In this document: one piece after another, positions 1-7,065 of the stretch
Layout of the letters: the number at the start of each line of letters is the position of its first letter
How positions within the stretch are numbered: position 1 is the first letter of the stretch
DNA from: JBBDWJ01 sp040902925
GTDB lineage: Bacteria > Acidobacteriota > Terriglobia > Bryobacterales > UBA6623
DNA: 28,005 bases
Direction of reading: 5' to 3'
NCBI GenBank assembly: GCA_040902925.1
Contig: JBBDWJ010000173.1
Span: 1 to 28,005 of the forward strand
Translations under genes and position numbers: made by a program
Notes under the pieces: model-generated
What the model was told of the DNA's origin: nothing
Databases searched by the model: none
The model's input: only the letters and a program-made list of their open reading frames with translations

Positions 1-755
1 GTGCCCTTTTCGAGAATCGCCTCCGGGCCGCGCGACGTCAGCACGCCGATGAGCCCGGCTGCCGCTCCGGCGGCGGCGCCGATTCCCAGGCCCATACCGG
101 TTCGGCCGCCGGCAATTCCGGCAATCCCGCCGATCGACGCTCCGGCGGCGGCCGTTTCGCCTACTGAGCGGCCGTCCTCACCCTTGCTGCTCTCGGCCTT
201 GATCTGGCCTTCCTCGCGGTCGAAATCTTCCGGCGCCCGGCCGTCCATCGAGCCGACCCGCCCGGTCAGATCGCGGATGGTGCCATTGGGAAGAATCATC
301 TGCTCAAAACGCAGATACAGCTCGCCGCGGCCCTTCACCCGGCCCGTGCGCTTGACGCTGGTTACGCTGCCCGAGACATAGGTGCCCGGCGGAATCAGGA
401 TGCGGCCCTCGATAATGACCGGGAACACCGATTCGAGGTACACAAGGTCGCCCGGAGACGCATGCTTGGTGCTGACGCTGTTCAAAAGGACCAGGGGCAC
501 GCGGGTGCCGCGCGGGATCAAGTGGTCGGCGTCGGCGTGTTCCTCGCCTTCGGCCAACTCCGAATCGTTGATTTCCGACTCAGAGAGTTCTGGCTCGGAA
601 AGCGCGGGGGCCGATAGTTCTGGCTCGGCAAGCTCCGGTTTCGAAATTCCCCGTTCCTGCTCCCCCGCGGGTTTGGCGTTTTCTTCCACGGCCTGCGCCA
701 TGGCAGGCAGGCTCGTCAGGACCGCAACGACGGTGACACCGATCAGCTTCCTCAT
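1..755 (-). CDS. Secreted TrbI-like glycine-zipper protein (partial, C-terminus outside window)
   Basis: The frame is open from an ATG at 755 to the left edge, giving 251 residues with no stop. A strong ribosome binding site (AAGGAG, with 6 nt before the ATG) fixes the start. Residues 1-20 form a signal peptide (MRKL, a hydrophobic stretch, then AMA before Q21). Residues 40-69 are six tandem acidic 5-residue units of the type PELSE. Residues 79-168 form a beta-rich domain (IPRGTRVPLVLLNSVSTK, PGDLVYL, then an IPPGTYVSGSV segment) like the C-terminal domain of TrbI/VirB10 and related secreted acidobacterial proteins. Residues 204-239 are a Gly/Ala zipper able to insert in or associate with membranes. 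No other conjugation gene is nearby, so a role in conjugation is not supported; an envelope or outer-membrane role is more likely but unproven. Confidence 0.8.
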   Translation of the reverse strand, partial: MRKLIGVTVVAVLTSLPAMAQAVEENAKPAGEQERGISKPELAEPELSAPALSEPELSESEINDSELAEGEEHADADHLIPRGTRVPLVLLNSVSTKHASPGDLVYLESVFPVIIEGRILIPPGTYVSGSVTSVKRTGRVKGRGELYLRFEQMILPNGTIRDLTGRVGSMDGRAPEDFDREEGQIKAESSKGEDGRSVGETAAAGASIGGIAGIAGGRTGMGLGIGAAAGAAAGLIGVLTSRGPEAILEKG

Positions 756-807
756 AAGGATCTCCTTGCGGGTTTCCTGTGGGCGTAACTTCCCCCGCGC
801 CCCCGAC

Positions 808-826
808 TAACTATATAAACGCACCA
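808..826 (-). promoter_or_regulatory. AT-rich -10-like element upstream of the secreted TrbI-like gene
   Basis: A short AT-rich stretch reading TTTATATAGTTAG on the minus strand stands out in GC-rich surroundings about 55-70 nt upstream of the ATG at 755. It could be the -10 region of this gene's promoter. No good -35 box is visible at the right distance, so the call is weak. Confidence 0.25.
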
Positions 827-966
827 GGAGAAATTCGGTTGCATCTGAACTCCAGACCGCCAGGGAAGAGGTGACCGGGCGCCCGGCCGAAACGGCCCGC
901 CGGGGGAAACCAGCCCGGCCGGCTGAGAAGGCGAAACACGGCTACGAATGGAAGAATCCGGCTACG

Positions 967-1755
967 ATGGATGTTGAAGACGCCATGAACGTGGATATCG
1001 TCGTTCCGGTCCATAACCAGGCCCGTACCTTGGAGCGGGATATCTCCTCTCTGTATGCTCACCTGAAGAGCCGCTTCCCCTACCGCTGGAAGCTGGTCGT
1101 AGTAGACCACGGATCGACCGACGGATCGTTCTGGGAGGCCCGCAAGCTCGAAGAGCAGTACTCGGGCGTCCAAGCGGTCCAGGTGGCCCTGGAGGGGCGC
1201 GGCAGGGCGCTGAAGCGAGGTTCGCAAGGGCTAGGCGACGTGTTTTGCTACATCGACGCCAATAACCTGCCAAGCGACCTGGAAGACATCACACGCCTGG
1301 TTCGGCTGGTCGCGGAGGACCACTGCGACGTCGCCGCGGGCCGTTGTGTCCCCGCCGGCGGGGGTTGGGACGGCCGCTTTGCTTCGGGCCTTTATCACCT
1401 GGGCTTGAAGCTGGCCCTGAATCTGCCGGTGGCCGACGTTCAATGCCCGTTTAAGGCGCTTAGCCGGCGCGTGGCGGCTGAAATCGTACCTCTAGTGCGG
1501 GACGAGTTTTGGTTTTTTGATACCGAGCTTCTGGCGCTGGCCCAGGCGCGGGGCTGCCGGATCCAACAGGATCTGATCTCGCGGACGCGGCCCGAGACAC
1601 CCGCCATCGGCGAGCCGCTGCCTGAGCTCATGCGCCGGATTCTTGACCTGCGGCGCCGCTTGCGGGGCGCCACCAACACCCCGGGCACGAACTCGGATGA
1701 CCCCGAAGCTCCCGGGCGCGACCAGCGGACCCGCGTCCAGGATCGAGGCGAATGA
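967..1755 (+). CDS. Family 2 glycosyltransferase (dolichol/polyprenyl-phosphate hexose synthase-like)
   Basis: A GT-A fold transferase of 262 residues when read from ATG 967; the frame is open back to a GTG at 871 and another ATG lies at 985. Residues 11-18 (IVVPVHNQ) and 44-53 (VVVDHGSTDG) are the nucleotide-sugar-binding strands. IDAN at 96-99 sits where the DXD metal motif is expected. A later stretch (VQCPFKALSRR, then EFWFFDTELLALA) matches the C-terminal part of polyprenyl-phosphate glucosyl/mannosyl transferases. No membrane helix follows, so it is the soluble ALG5/DPM1 type without an anchor. Likely role: transfer of a sugar from a nucleotide donor to a lipid phosphate at the cytoplasmic membrane face. 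Two motif positions deviate (DHG for DDG, DAN for DAD), so donor, acceptor and even activity are uncertain. A DinB-family gene follows after 3 nt, probably co-transcribed. Confidence 0.8.
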   Translation: MDVEDAMNVDIVVPVHNQARTLERDISSLYAHLKSRFPYRWKLVVVDHGSTDGSFWEARKLEEQYSGVQAVQVALEGRGRALKRGSQGLGDVFCYIDANNLPSDLEDITRLVRLVAEDHCDVAAGRCVPAGGGWDGRFASGLYHLGLKLALNLPVADVQCPFKALSRRVAAEIVPLVRDEFWFFDTELLALAQARGCRIQQDLISRTRPETPAIGEPLPELMRRILDLRRRLRGATNTPGTNSDDPEAPGRDQRTRVQDRGE

Positions 1756-1758
1756 CCT

Positions 1759-2246
1759 ATGAGAGAGGCCGAACAAATCGCCGACCAGCTCTGGCGCTCC
1801 CTGCAAGGACCGGCCTGGCACGGACCCGCGCTGCTGGAGCTGCTTGGCGACGTGAATGCGGCGGAAGCTGCCTCGCACCCCGTCGCCGCGAGCCACAGCA
1901 TCTGGGAACTGGTCGGGCACGTCACGGCGTGGTCGCGATTCGTGGAACATCGGCTGCGGGGCGAGGAATACGAAGTCAGCGAAGCCGCGAACTTCCCCGC
2001 CCCGGCCGAGGTGTCGGAAGGCGCCTGGGAAGCGAGCCGGGGCCGGCTGGTGGCCGCCACCGAGGCGCTGCGGAAAGAGATTCTACAGCTTGATGAAGTC
2101 CAACTCGGGGAGAGAGTGAAGCCGAGGAAATGGGCGAGGTTTCGAAATACGTTCTGTTGCACGGGCTCGTGCAGCACAATCTGTACCATGCCGGCCAGAT
2201 CGCTTTATTGAAACGGGCAATTCGCGGGCAGTCGCAAGCCGTGTAG
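1759..2246 (+). pseudogene. DinB-family (four-helix) protein, apparently frameshifted near its C-terminus
   Basis: The ATG at 1759 lies 3 nt after the glycosyltransferase stop, so the two look co-transcribed. The first ~117 residues look like a DinB/DUF664-type four-helix protein, including the helix SIWELVGHVTAWSRFVEHRL that carries the first metal-ligand His. In the original frame the protein degenerates (RKWARFRNTFCCTGSC) and ends at 2211 after 150 residues. In the -1 frame the expected family ending appears instead: KYVLLHGLVQHNLYHAGQIALLKRA, running to a TAG at 2244-2246. The switch best fits loss of one G in the run of four Gs at 2107-2110. DinB-fold proteins are often metal-binding, thiol-dependent enzymes of largely unknown substrate. 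This is either a true mutation that removes the second His helix or a sequencing error; the intact product would be about 162 residues. Confidence 0.75.
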
Positions 2247-2282
2247 CCGCGGTGGGCTTGGAACTATCGAGCTCGAGACAAT

Positions 2283-2313
2283 TCAGGCAAGCCGCCGTTT
2301 GCCTGAGCGGCTT
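2283..2313. terminator. Overlapping inverted repeats between convergent genes
   Basis: TCAGGCAA (2283-2290) pairs with TTGCCTGA (2299-2306), an 8-bp perfect stem with an 8-nt loop. An alternative stem, AAGCCGC (2289-2295) with GCGGCTT (2307-2313), uses part of the same bases, so the two exclude each other. The site lies between the ends of the DinB-like gene (plus) and fmdB (minus), where a shared terminator is expected. No T tract follows on either strand, so intrinsic termination is not certain. A 12-bp palindrome (ACGCCGCGGCGT) also sits at 2348-2359, at the fmdB stop. Confidence 0.35.
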
Positions 2314-2358
2314 AGCGCTGACTGAGCGGCAAGCGGAGGAACGTGGAACGCCGCGGCG

Positions 2359-2592
2359 TCAGTTCATGCCGCACATGCCGGCGGGACGGGCTCCGCAGCC
2401 GCAGGAGCCACCTTCGAAGCTTTTCGCTTCGCTCGCGGAGCCGTTCGAAGACTGCGCGGCGAATGTGGAAAACTTGCGCTCGACTCCCGAGCTTCCGCAA
2501 CCGGAGCACTTGACCGCTTCAGCGGACTTGGCGAGAACCAGTTCCTCGAACATGGTCCCACATTGAGAGCAACGATATTCGTAGATAGGCAT
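2359..2592 (-). CDS. FmdB-family zinc ribbon protein
   Basis: A complete 77-residue protein. The start MPIYEYRCSQCG is the signature of the FmdB/CxxC_CxxC_SSSS regulatory zinc ribbon family. Cys8, Cys11, Cys29 and Cys32 form two CxxC knuckles that should bind one zinc ion. The rest is flexible: a Ser-rich linker followed by GGSCGCG near the end, with extra cysteines, as in many family members. The first member was described as a regulator of formamidase expression, but most homologues have no defined function; some are linked to ribosomes. The gene stands alone, diverging from the ThuA gene at 2757. A TAAAAT-like element lies just upstream on the minus strand, and no strong ribosome binding site is visible. 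Confidence 0.85.
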   Translation of the reverse strand: MPIYEYRCSQCGTMFEELVLAKSAEAVKCSGCGSSGVERKFSTFAAQSSNGSASEAKSFEGGSCGCGARPAGMCGMN

Positions 2593-2665
2593 GGCTTTGA
2601 TCTTATTTTAGCGTGCTTGTCTTGGTCCGCCCGGGAGGGGGAATTCCGCCGCTGCCGGCCCCGGT

Positions 2666-2694
2666 TTGAACCATCCGCCGCGAGGTGCGATGAT
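2666..2694 (+). promoter_or_regulatory. Possible sigma70-type promoter for the ThuA-domain gene
   Basis: TTGAAC at 2666-2671 and GATGAT at 2689-2694 are separated by 17 nt and lie about 62 nt before the ATG at 2757. The match to the -35 box is good and to the -10 box moderate. It was found by eye only. The ribosome binding site AGAGGGGG is 8 nt before the start codon. Confidence 0.3.
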
Positions 2695-2756
2695 AGCCCG
2701 GGACGGCGGGTGTTTTATCGGAAGCCGCCCCGCCAGCAATAGAGGGGGTTCGCGCC

Positions 2757-3578
2757 ATGACCGCTCAAAGATTCTTTCATCTCGCCCTGCTCACGTCGGG
2801 TCTTGCGGTGCTCGCCTGGGGCCAAACGGCTGAGAACCAGAAGAAGCACATCCTGTTTTTGGGCGGCAGCCAGGGGTTCGCGCACGACGCGGTTTCCCAC
2901 GCCATGTACACCATGGAGAAGATCGGCCAAGAGTCCGGCATTTTCGATGTGCGTTTTCATACGGATCTTGAGCTGGTCACCAAGCAAGAGCTGAAGGGCA
3001 ACCGGAAAAACCTGGATTGGTTCGACGCGGTGATGTTCTATACGCAGGGCGATCTGCCCATCAGCGACGCGCAAAAGGCCGATCTGATGACGTTCGTCAA
3101 GCAAGACGGCAAGGGCGTGCTGGTGGCGCACAGCGGCACCGATTCGTTCCGCGAAAGCTGGCCGGAATACGTCGAAATGGTCGGCGGGGCGTTCAATCAG
3201 CACCCCTGGCATACCAAGGTGCGCATCAACGTCGAAGACCGCTCGTTTCCCGCCACGAAGCACTTTCCGGCGTCGTTTGAGATCACCGATGAGATTTATC
3301 AGCTCAACCGCTATGAACGTAAAAACGTGCGCGTGCTGATGAGCCTGGATCCAAGCTCGGTGGACATGAAAGCGCGCGGCGTGCAGCGCACCGATGGCGA
3401 TTTCGCGATCACCTGGGTCGACACCTGGGGTAAGGGCCGCGTGTTCTCGAGCGTCCTGGGGCACCGCGAAACGGTTTGGGATGAGCCCGGCATTCAGAAG
3501 ATGTGGCTCGAAGCGGCGAAATGGGTCTTGGGGATGACGGAGGGGGAAACGACTCCGCTGGCGAAGCCGGCCGAGTAG
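2757..3578 (+). CDS. Secreted ThuA-domain protein
   Basis: A 273-residue protein beginning with a signal peptide (residues 1-23: MTAQRF, a hydrophobic stretch, ending AWGQ). The rest is one ThuA domain: the first strand HILFLGGSQGFAHDAVS, then FDAVMFYTQGD, the loop GKGVLVAHSGTDSF, the segment GGAFNQHPWHTKVRI, and the closing GKGRVFSSVLGH. This fold is glutamine-amidotransferase-like. ThuA was named for trehalose utilisation in rhizobia, and many secreted homologues in Acidobacteria and Planctomycetes occur with sugar-degradation genes. No sugar genes are next to it here, so only the fold is certain. The start is supported by a strong ribosome binding site. The gene diverges from fmdB and converges on the rRNA methyltransferase gene. 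Confidence 0.87.
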   Translation: MTAQRFFHLALLTSGLAVLAWGQTAENQKKHILFLGGSQGFAHDAVSHAMYTMEKIGQESGIFDVRFHTDLELVTKQELKGNRKNLDWFDAVMFYTQGDLPISDAQKADLMTFVKQDGKGVLVAHSGTDSFRESWPEYVEMVGGAFNQHPWHTKVRINVEDRSFPATKHFPASFEITDEIYQLNRYERKNVRVLMSLDPSSVDMKARGVQRTDGDFAITWVDTWGKGRVFSSVLGHRETVWDEPGIQKMWLEAAKWVLGMTEGETTPLAKPAE

Positions 3579-3654
3579 GGGGGCGCGCCGGGTCTTCGGA
3601 GGCCGATGAATCGGGTTCGCGGCGGTGTGGGAGGGGTAAGCTTTCGGCGTCTGC

Positions 3655-3678
3655 CTTAAGCCCCGCCACGGGCTCAAG
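3655..3678. terminator. Hairpin between convergent ThuA and rRNA methyltransferase genes
   Basis: CTTAAGCCC (3655-3663) and GGGCTCAAG (3670-3678) form a 9-bp stem with a single A/C mismatch on the plus strand, which becomes a G-U wobble on the minus strand. The loop is 6 nt. It lies in the 124-nt space between two convergent genes and could end transcription from both sides. There is no run of T after the stem, so it may need Rho or act as a 3' end stabiliser. Confidence 0.4.
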
Positions 3679-3702
3679 ACAAGCACTGCTTCGCTTCGAC
3701 CC

Positions 3703-4911
3703 CTAGCAGCGCAGATCCACCACACACTCGATGTGGAAGGTCTGCGGAAACATATCGACGAAGGTGATCTTGGCGATCTCGTAGCCGCCCGCCGTGAGCG
3801 CCGCTAAATCGCGCGCCAGCGTCGCCGGATCGCACGAAACCAACGCCAGATGCCGCGCCCGCAGCCGCAACAGCTCGGCGGTGATTTTCGGACCCAACCC
3901 TGCCCGCGGCGGATCGGCCACAACGAAGTCGAATCCTTCCTCGCAGCTTGGCAGGAATTCTTCGACATTCAGATTGACGACTTTCACGTCCAGCCCGGCG
4001 CGTTCGGCATTGAACTGCAGGCTGCGCACCGCCCGCAGGCTCGAATCGACCGCCAAGACCTGGCCGAACTTGCGGGCCAACGGCAGCGTCATCAGCCCGA
4101 CGCCGGCGTACAGATCGAGCGCGCGGCCGCCCTCGGCCTGCTCCACGGACGCTTCGGCGAGCTTGCTGGTCAGGAACCGGTTCACTTGAAAAAAAGACCG
4201 GCTGTCCACGCGAAACATGTCGGAGCCGGCCGGATAGTCGATGTACTCGTCCGCCGAGAAGCCGGGAATCGTCTCGCCGCACCACGCAAAGAAAGTCTTC
4301 GAGAGCGGCTGCCCGGTGCCGCGCACGTTGAGTTGGACATCGGTTTCGTTGGTAAAGAATTCGACTTCGTTGAGGAACTGCGGAAAGCGCCTTTGATGCG
4401 CCATCTCGAGCAGCGCCTGATGGGCTCGGTTGAGGCCGGGCGAGTTGATCGGGCATTGGCTGGCGTGAATCAGCCGCCGCGAGCCGGCTTCGAGAAAGCC
4501 GACGATGACCTTGCGGTCCCGCTTGGCGATGCGCAACTGCGTGCGGTTGCGATAGCCCCACGGCTCGCCGGAGATCGTTTCGATGGGGCCTTCCCAGGCG
4601 ACCTTGCCGACGCGCCGCAGCGTCTCGCGCAGAATTTCGCGCTTGTATTCGAGCTGCTGCGGATAAGCAATGTGCTGGTACTGGCAGCCGCCGCATTCGC
4701 CGTAAACGGGACAGTCGCTGGTAACGCGAAATTCTGAGCGCTGGGAGAGACTCAGCGGCCGGGCATGGACAAGTGAGGGAGTTTCGCGGACGGCTTCCAC
4801 CTCGAGCTGCTCACCCGGCAGAACAAACGGAACCAGCACGGCGCGGCCTTCGACGCGGCCCAGCCCGTGGCCGCCGTAGACGAGCTTTTCGATTTCGAGT
4901 TTGAGGGACAA
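3703..4911 (-). CDS. rlmD: 23S rRNA (uracil-5-)-methyltransferase, RlmD/RumA family
   Basis: A 402-residue SAM-dependent RNA m5U methyltransferase. Residues 1-55 form a TRAM domain (KLEIEKLVYGGHGLGR, then AVLVPFVLPGE). Cys67, Cys73 and Cys76 with Cys153 (SQCPIN) are placed as the four [4Fe-4S] ligands of RumA-type enzymes. The Rossmann SAM motif (ALDLYAGVGLMTLPLA) begins near residue 263, and VVADPPRAGLG follows. The catalytic nucleophile is Cys360 in LVSCDPATLARDL, the family signature. The family methylates U1939 (RlmD), U747 (RlmC) or both (RlmCD) of 23S rRNA; site choice cannot be read from the sequence, so the symbol is a family-level guess. It stands alone and faces away from rmuC. The length is close to the usual 400-450. 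Confidence 0.9.
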   Translation of the reverse strand: MSLKLEIEKLVYGGHGLGRVEGRAVLVPFVLPGEQLEVEAVRETPSLVHARPLSLSQRSEFRVTSDCPVYGECGGCQYQHIAYPQQLEYKREILRETLRRVGKVAWEGPIETISGEPWGYRNRTQLRIAKRDRKVIVGFLEAGSRRLIHASQCPINSPGLNRAHQALLEMAHQRRFPQFLNEVEFFTNETDVQLNVRGTGQPLSKTFFAWCGETIPGFSADEYIDYPAGSDMFRVDSRSFFQVNRFLTSKLAEASVEQAEGGRALDLYAGVGLMTLPLARKFGQVLAVDSSLRAVRSLQFNAERAGLDVKVVNLNVEEFLPSCEEGFDFVVADPPRAGLGPKITAELLRLRARHLALVSCDPATLARDLAALTAGGYEIAKITFVDMFPQTFHIECVVDLRC

Positions 4912-5037
4912 GTCTTAGCCTATCGCAGGTTGAGCAGGCTGGGCTTCGACAGGCTCCCCGATCTTGCCGCCGCCCGGCGGTTGAGCGACTCAGAGTCCTG
5001 GGTTGGGCGCCGGCTTCACTGTGTGATCCTTGATGCA

Positions 5038-5064
5038 TTGATCTTTTCGCTCGTTGGTTATAAT
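5038..5064 (+). promoter_or_regulatory. Possible promoter for rmuC (perfect TATAAT)
   Basis: A perfect -10 hexamer TATAAT at 5059-5064 is striking in this GC-rich DNA. The best -35 candidate is TTGATC at 5038-5043, but the spacer is only 15 nt. A TTGATG at 5030-5035 would give 23 nt. The -10 is therefore better supported than the -35. Confidence 0.4.
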
Positions 5065-5243
5065 GCTGGTCGCCCCTGAACCAATTCCGGCTCTTTCTGG
5101 AAGTCTTCCGCTGCGTACTTTTTGGCTGTACAGTTTCTGGCCGCGCATTCTCGCTGCGCCTATTGGCGATGCCTTGCCGGCGGCGTCTTGCTGGCGGCTT
5201 GGCCGCCGCGGGATGCCAACGGCCCTGTGAAAGGATATTCTTT

Positions 5244-5269
5244 GCAACTCTACTGTGTCGTAGAGCTGC
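5244..5269 (+). repeat. Inverted repeat in the rmuC leader
   Basis: GCAACTCTAC at 5244-5253 and GTAGAGCTGC at 5260-5269 pair over 9 of 10 positions around a 6-nt loop. The stem ends about 15 nt before the first start codon, just upstream of the likely ribosome binding site (GCAGG near 5274). It may shape translation of rmuC; no T tract follows, so a terminator is unlikely. Confidence 0.45.
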
Positions 5270-5287
5270 GGGGCAGGTTCCATTGTG

Positions 5288-6724
5288 ATGACAACTGATC
5301 TCGCCATCCTCGTCCTGCTGGCTATCGGAGTATTGCTGCTTGCCGTCATGGCCATAACGATGCAAGGCCGGCGGCGCGAAACGGCTGCCGCGCTCGACCG
5401 GCTCGACACGCGGCTCGACGAGCAGGGCAAGCGCACTGACGCGCTGTCGGCGGCTTTGGCGGCCGGCTCGCGCACAACCGAAGACGTGGTGCGGCGGCTC
5501 GATCACGAATTGCGCGAACAGCACAACGCGGCGCAGCGCAGCCTGACGCACCAGCTTACCGATGCGCGTCAACAGCAGCAGACGGCGATTCAGCAGTTGC
5601 GCGAAGGCCTCATCGAGCGCTTCGGGGCGCTGCAACAAGGGCTCGAGCAACGGCAGGGCGAATCGCAGCAGGCCATGCAGCAGCACTTTCAGGATGGCGT
5701 GGATCGAGCGCAGCGCCAGGTCGCCGAGCATCTGATGCGCGCCTCCGACGAACAAAGCAAGCGCATGCAGTCGCTGACGCAATCCACCGACAAGCAACTG
5801 CAGGAAATCAGCGGCCAGGTCGAGCGGCGGCTGAGCGAGGGTTTCGAGAAAACCACCGAAACGTTCCACAACGTGCTGACGCGGCTGCAGCTCATCGATG
5901 AGGCGCAGAAAAAGATCACCGAGCTTTCGTCGAGCGTGGTGAGCTTGCAGGAAGTGCTGGCCGACCGCACCTCTCGCGGCACCTTCGGCGAGGTGCAGCT
6001 ACATGCTCTGGTGAGCAACGTGCTTCCCGAGGCGAGCTATCAGATGCAGTACACCCTGTCGAACGGCAAGGTGGTCGATTGCATCCTGTTCCTTCCCGAA
6101 CCCAGCGGCAAGGTGCCGATCGACTCGAAGTTTCCCCTGGAGAACTACCGCCGCATGTTGTCGGCCGAGCTGGGGGAGGAAGAACGCAAGGCGGCGGAGA
6201 GGAATTTCGCGCGCGACGTGAGAACGCACGTGCAGGACGTGGCTTCGAAATACATTCTGCCGGGCGAGACCGCCCAGGCGGCGCTGCTGTTCATTCCGGC
6301 CGAGGCCGTGTTCGCGGAGATTCACTCCCGTTATCCCGACCTGGTCGAGGAAGCGCACCGCGCGCACGTCATGATGACCTCGCCGACGACTCTGTGGGCG
6401 ATTCTGACGACGGCGGGAGCCGTGCTCAAGGACGCGGCGACCCGCAAGCAGGTACACATCATCCAGGAGCACCTGACGCTGCTATCGCGGGACTTCGAGC
6501 GTTTTCAGGAGCGCATGGCGGCTCTCGCGCGCCACATCCGGCAAGCGAATGAAGACGCCGATCTGGTCAATACTTCGGCCAGGAAGATCAGCAGCCGGTT
6601 CGGCAAGATCGAACGTCTGGAGCTGGAAAACCCGGAGGCGGCAAGGGCCGACGCCCCGCTGTTGCCGTTTGAAAGCGACGAGCCCGAGGAAGAGCAGGCC
6701 GACGCCGCGGCAGCGGGCAGCTAA
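5288..6724 (+). CDS. rmuC: RmuC-family DNA recombination protein
   Basis: A 478-residue protein from ATG 5288; a GTG at 5285 would add one residue. The N-terminal membrane helix (about residues 4-25, LAILVLLAIGVLLLAVMAI) is followed by a long Gln/Glu/Arg-rich coiled coil to about residue 215. The RmuC domain then contains GTFGEVQLHALV near residue 230 and KVPIDSKFPLENYRRML near 277-293, the family's most conserved part and compatible with a PD-(D/E)XK nuclease-like core. In E. coli, RmuC limits rearrangements at inverted repeats; its biochemical activity is only partly defined. The C-terminus is acidic (EPEEEQADAAAAGS). Length and layout are typical. It is a single gene with a long leader. 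Confidence 0.9.
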   Translation: MTTDLAILVLLAIGVLLLAVMAITMQGRRRETAAALDRLDTRLDEQGKRTDALSAALAAGSRTTEDVVRRLDHELREQHNAAQRSLTHQLTDARQQQQTAIQQLREGLIERFGALQQGLEQRQGESQQAMQQHFQDGVDRAQRQVAEHLMRASDEQSKRMQSLTQSTDKQLQEISGQVERRLSEGFEKTTETFHNVLTRLQLIDEAQKKITELSSSVVSLQEVLADRTSRGTFGEVQLHALVSNVLPEASYQMQYTLSNGKVVDCILFLPEPSGKVPIDSKFPLENYRRMLSAELGEEERKAAERNFARDVRTHVQDVASKYILPGETAQAALLFIPAEAVFAEIHSRYPDLVEEAHRAHVMMTSPTTLWAILTTAGAVLKDAATRKQVHIIQEHLTLLSRDFERFQERMAALARHIRQANEDADLVNTSARKISSRFGKIERLELENPEAARADAPLLPFESDEPEEEQADAAAAGS

Positions 6725-7065
6725 ATAGCGACCGTTAAGTAGCGACGGGCGCTCCCGCCTGTCCGCGGCGCGAAGAGCCGCGCTTTAGGGAGACCGACGA
6801 AGGTCGCGTCCGGACCCTCACATGCCGCCAACGTCCCGCCAGCCGGGGCGTTCCAACCAAGCCAGTCCATCGCCCCCTCCGGGGCTGAACGCTATATTGA
6901 ATTTTTCCCTCGGCTGAAGCCGTGGGCTATTAGATGGCGGCGCCCCTTGCGGGGCTCACGATCGCCGGTTGCGAATTCTCATTCCGCTACAACCATCCTC
7001 TCCACATCCAGGCTTGGCTACGGAATCTCCTTGGTTTGCCGGATGGGTAAATGCTCGCGCGCTGC
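6725..7065. other. Intergenic region with GC-rich hairpins after rmuC
   Basis: 341 nt between the convergent rmuC and tolC-like genes. It begins with an imperfect 11-nt direct repeat (TAAATAGCGAC then TAAGTAGCGAC, 6722-6746). A hairpin with GCGGC/GCCGC arms (6765-6769 and 6777-6781) may end rmuC transcription. A three-hairpin element follows at 6873-6956. No open frame with a recognisable product is present. Confidence 0.5.
6873..6956. repeat. REP-like palindromic element (three short GC hairpins)
   Basis: Three small palindromes follow each other: CCCC(tcc)GGGG at 6874-6884, CGGC(tgaa)GCCG at 6911-6922, and GCCCC(ttgc)GGGGC at 6942-6955. They are joined by AT-richer spacers containing CTATATTGAATTTTTCCCT and TGGGCTATTAGATGG. 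This arrangement resembles dispersed extragenic palindromic repeats of acidobacterial and other GC-rich genomes. Only one copy is visible in the window, so its repetitive nature is inferred from its form. Confidence 0.45.

Larger units (their letters stand above)
4912..5284. other. Intergenic region between divergent rRNA methyltransferase and rmuC
   Basis: 373 nt with no convincing gene. A perfect TATAAT at 5059-5064 points towards rmuC, with TTGATC 15 nt upstream, a short spacer. If used, it would give a leader of about 215 nt. An inverted repeat with one mismatch (10-bp arms 5244-5253 and 5260-5269, 6-nt loop) lies just before the rmuC start. Near 4930-4965 there is a TTCGACAGGCTC-type motif of the kind dispersed in many GC-rich genomes. 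I recognise no riboswitch or known RNA family. Confidence 0.5.

Noticed and set aside
1..755. Conjugation (type IV secretion) locus suggested by the TrbI-like domain
   Set aside because: No other transfer gene is near, and the protein is a small secreted form with a signal peptide; this family is widespread without conjugation in related bacteria.
1..810. Two long plus-strand open frames before the glycosyltransferase
   Set aside because: The minus strand has a signal peptide, a strong ribosome binding site and a recognisable domain; the plus-strand frames have Pro/Ser/Arg-rich, feature-poor translations typical of antisense shadows.
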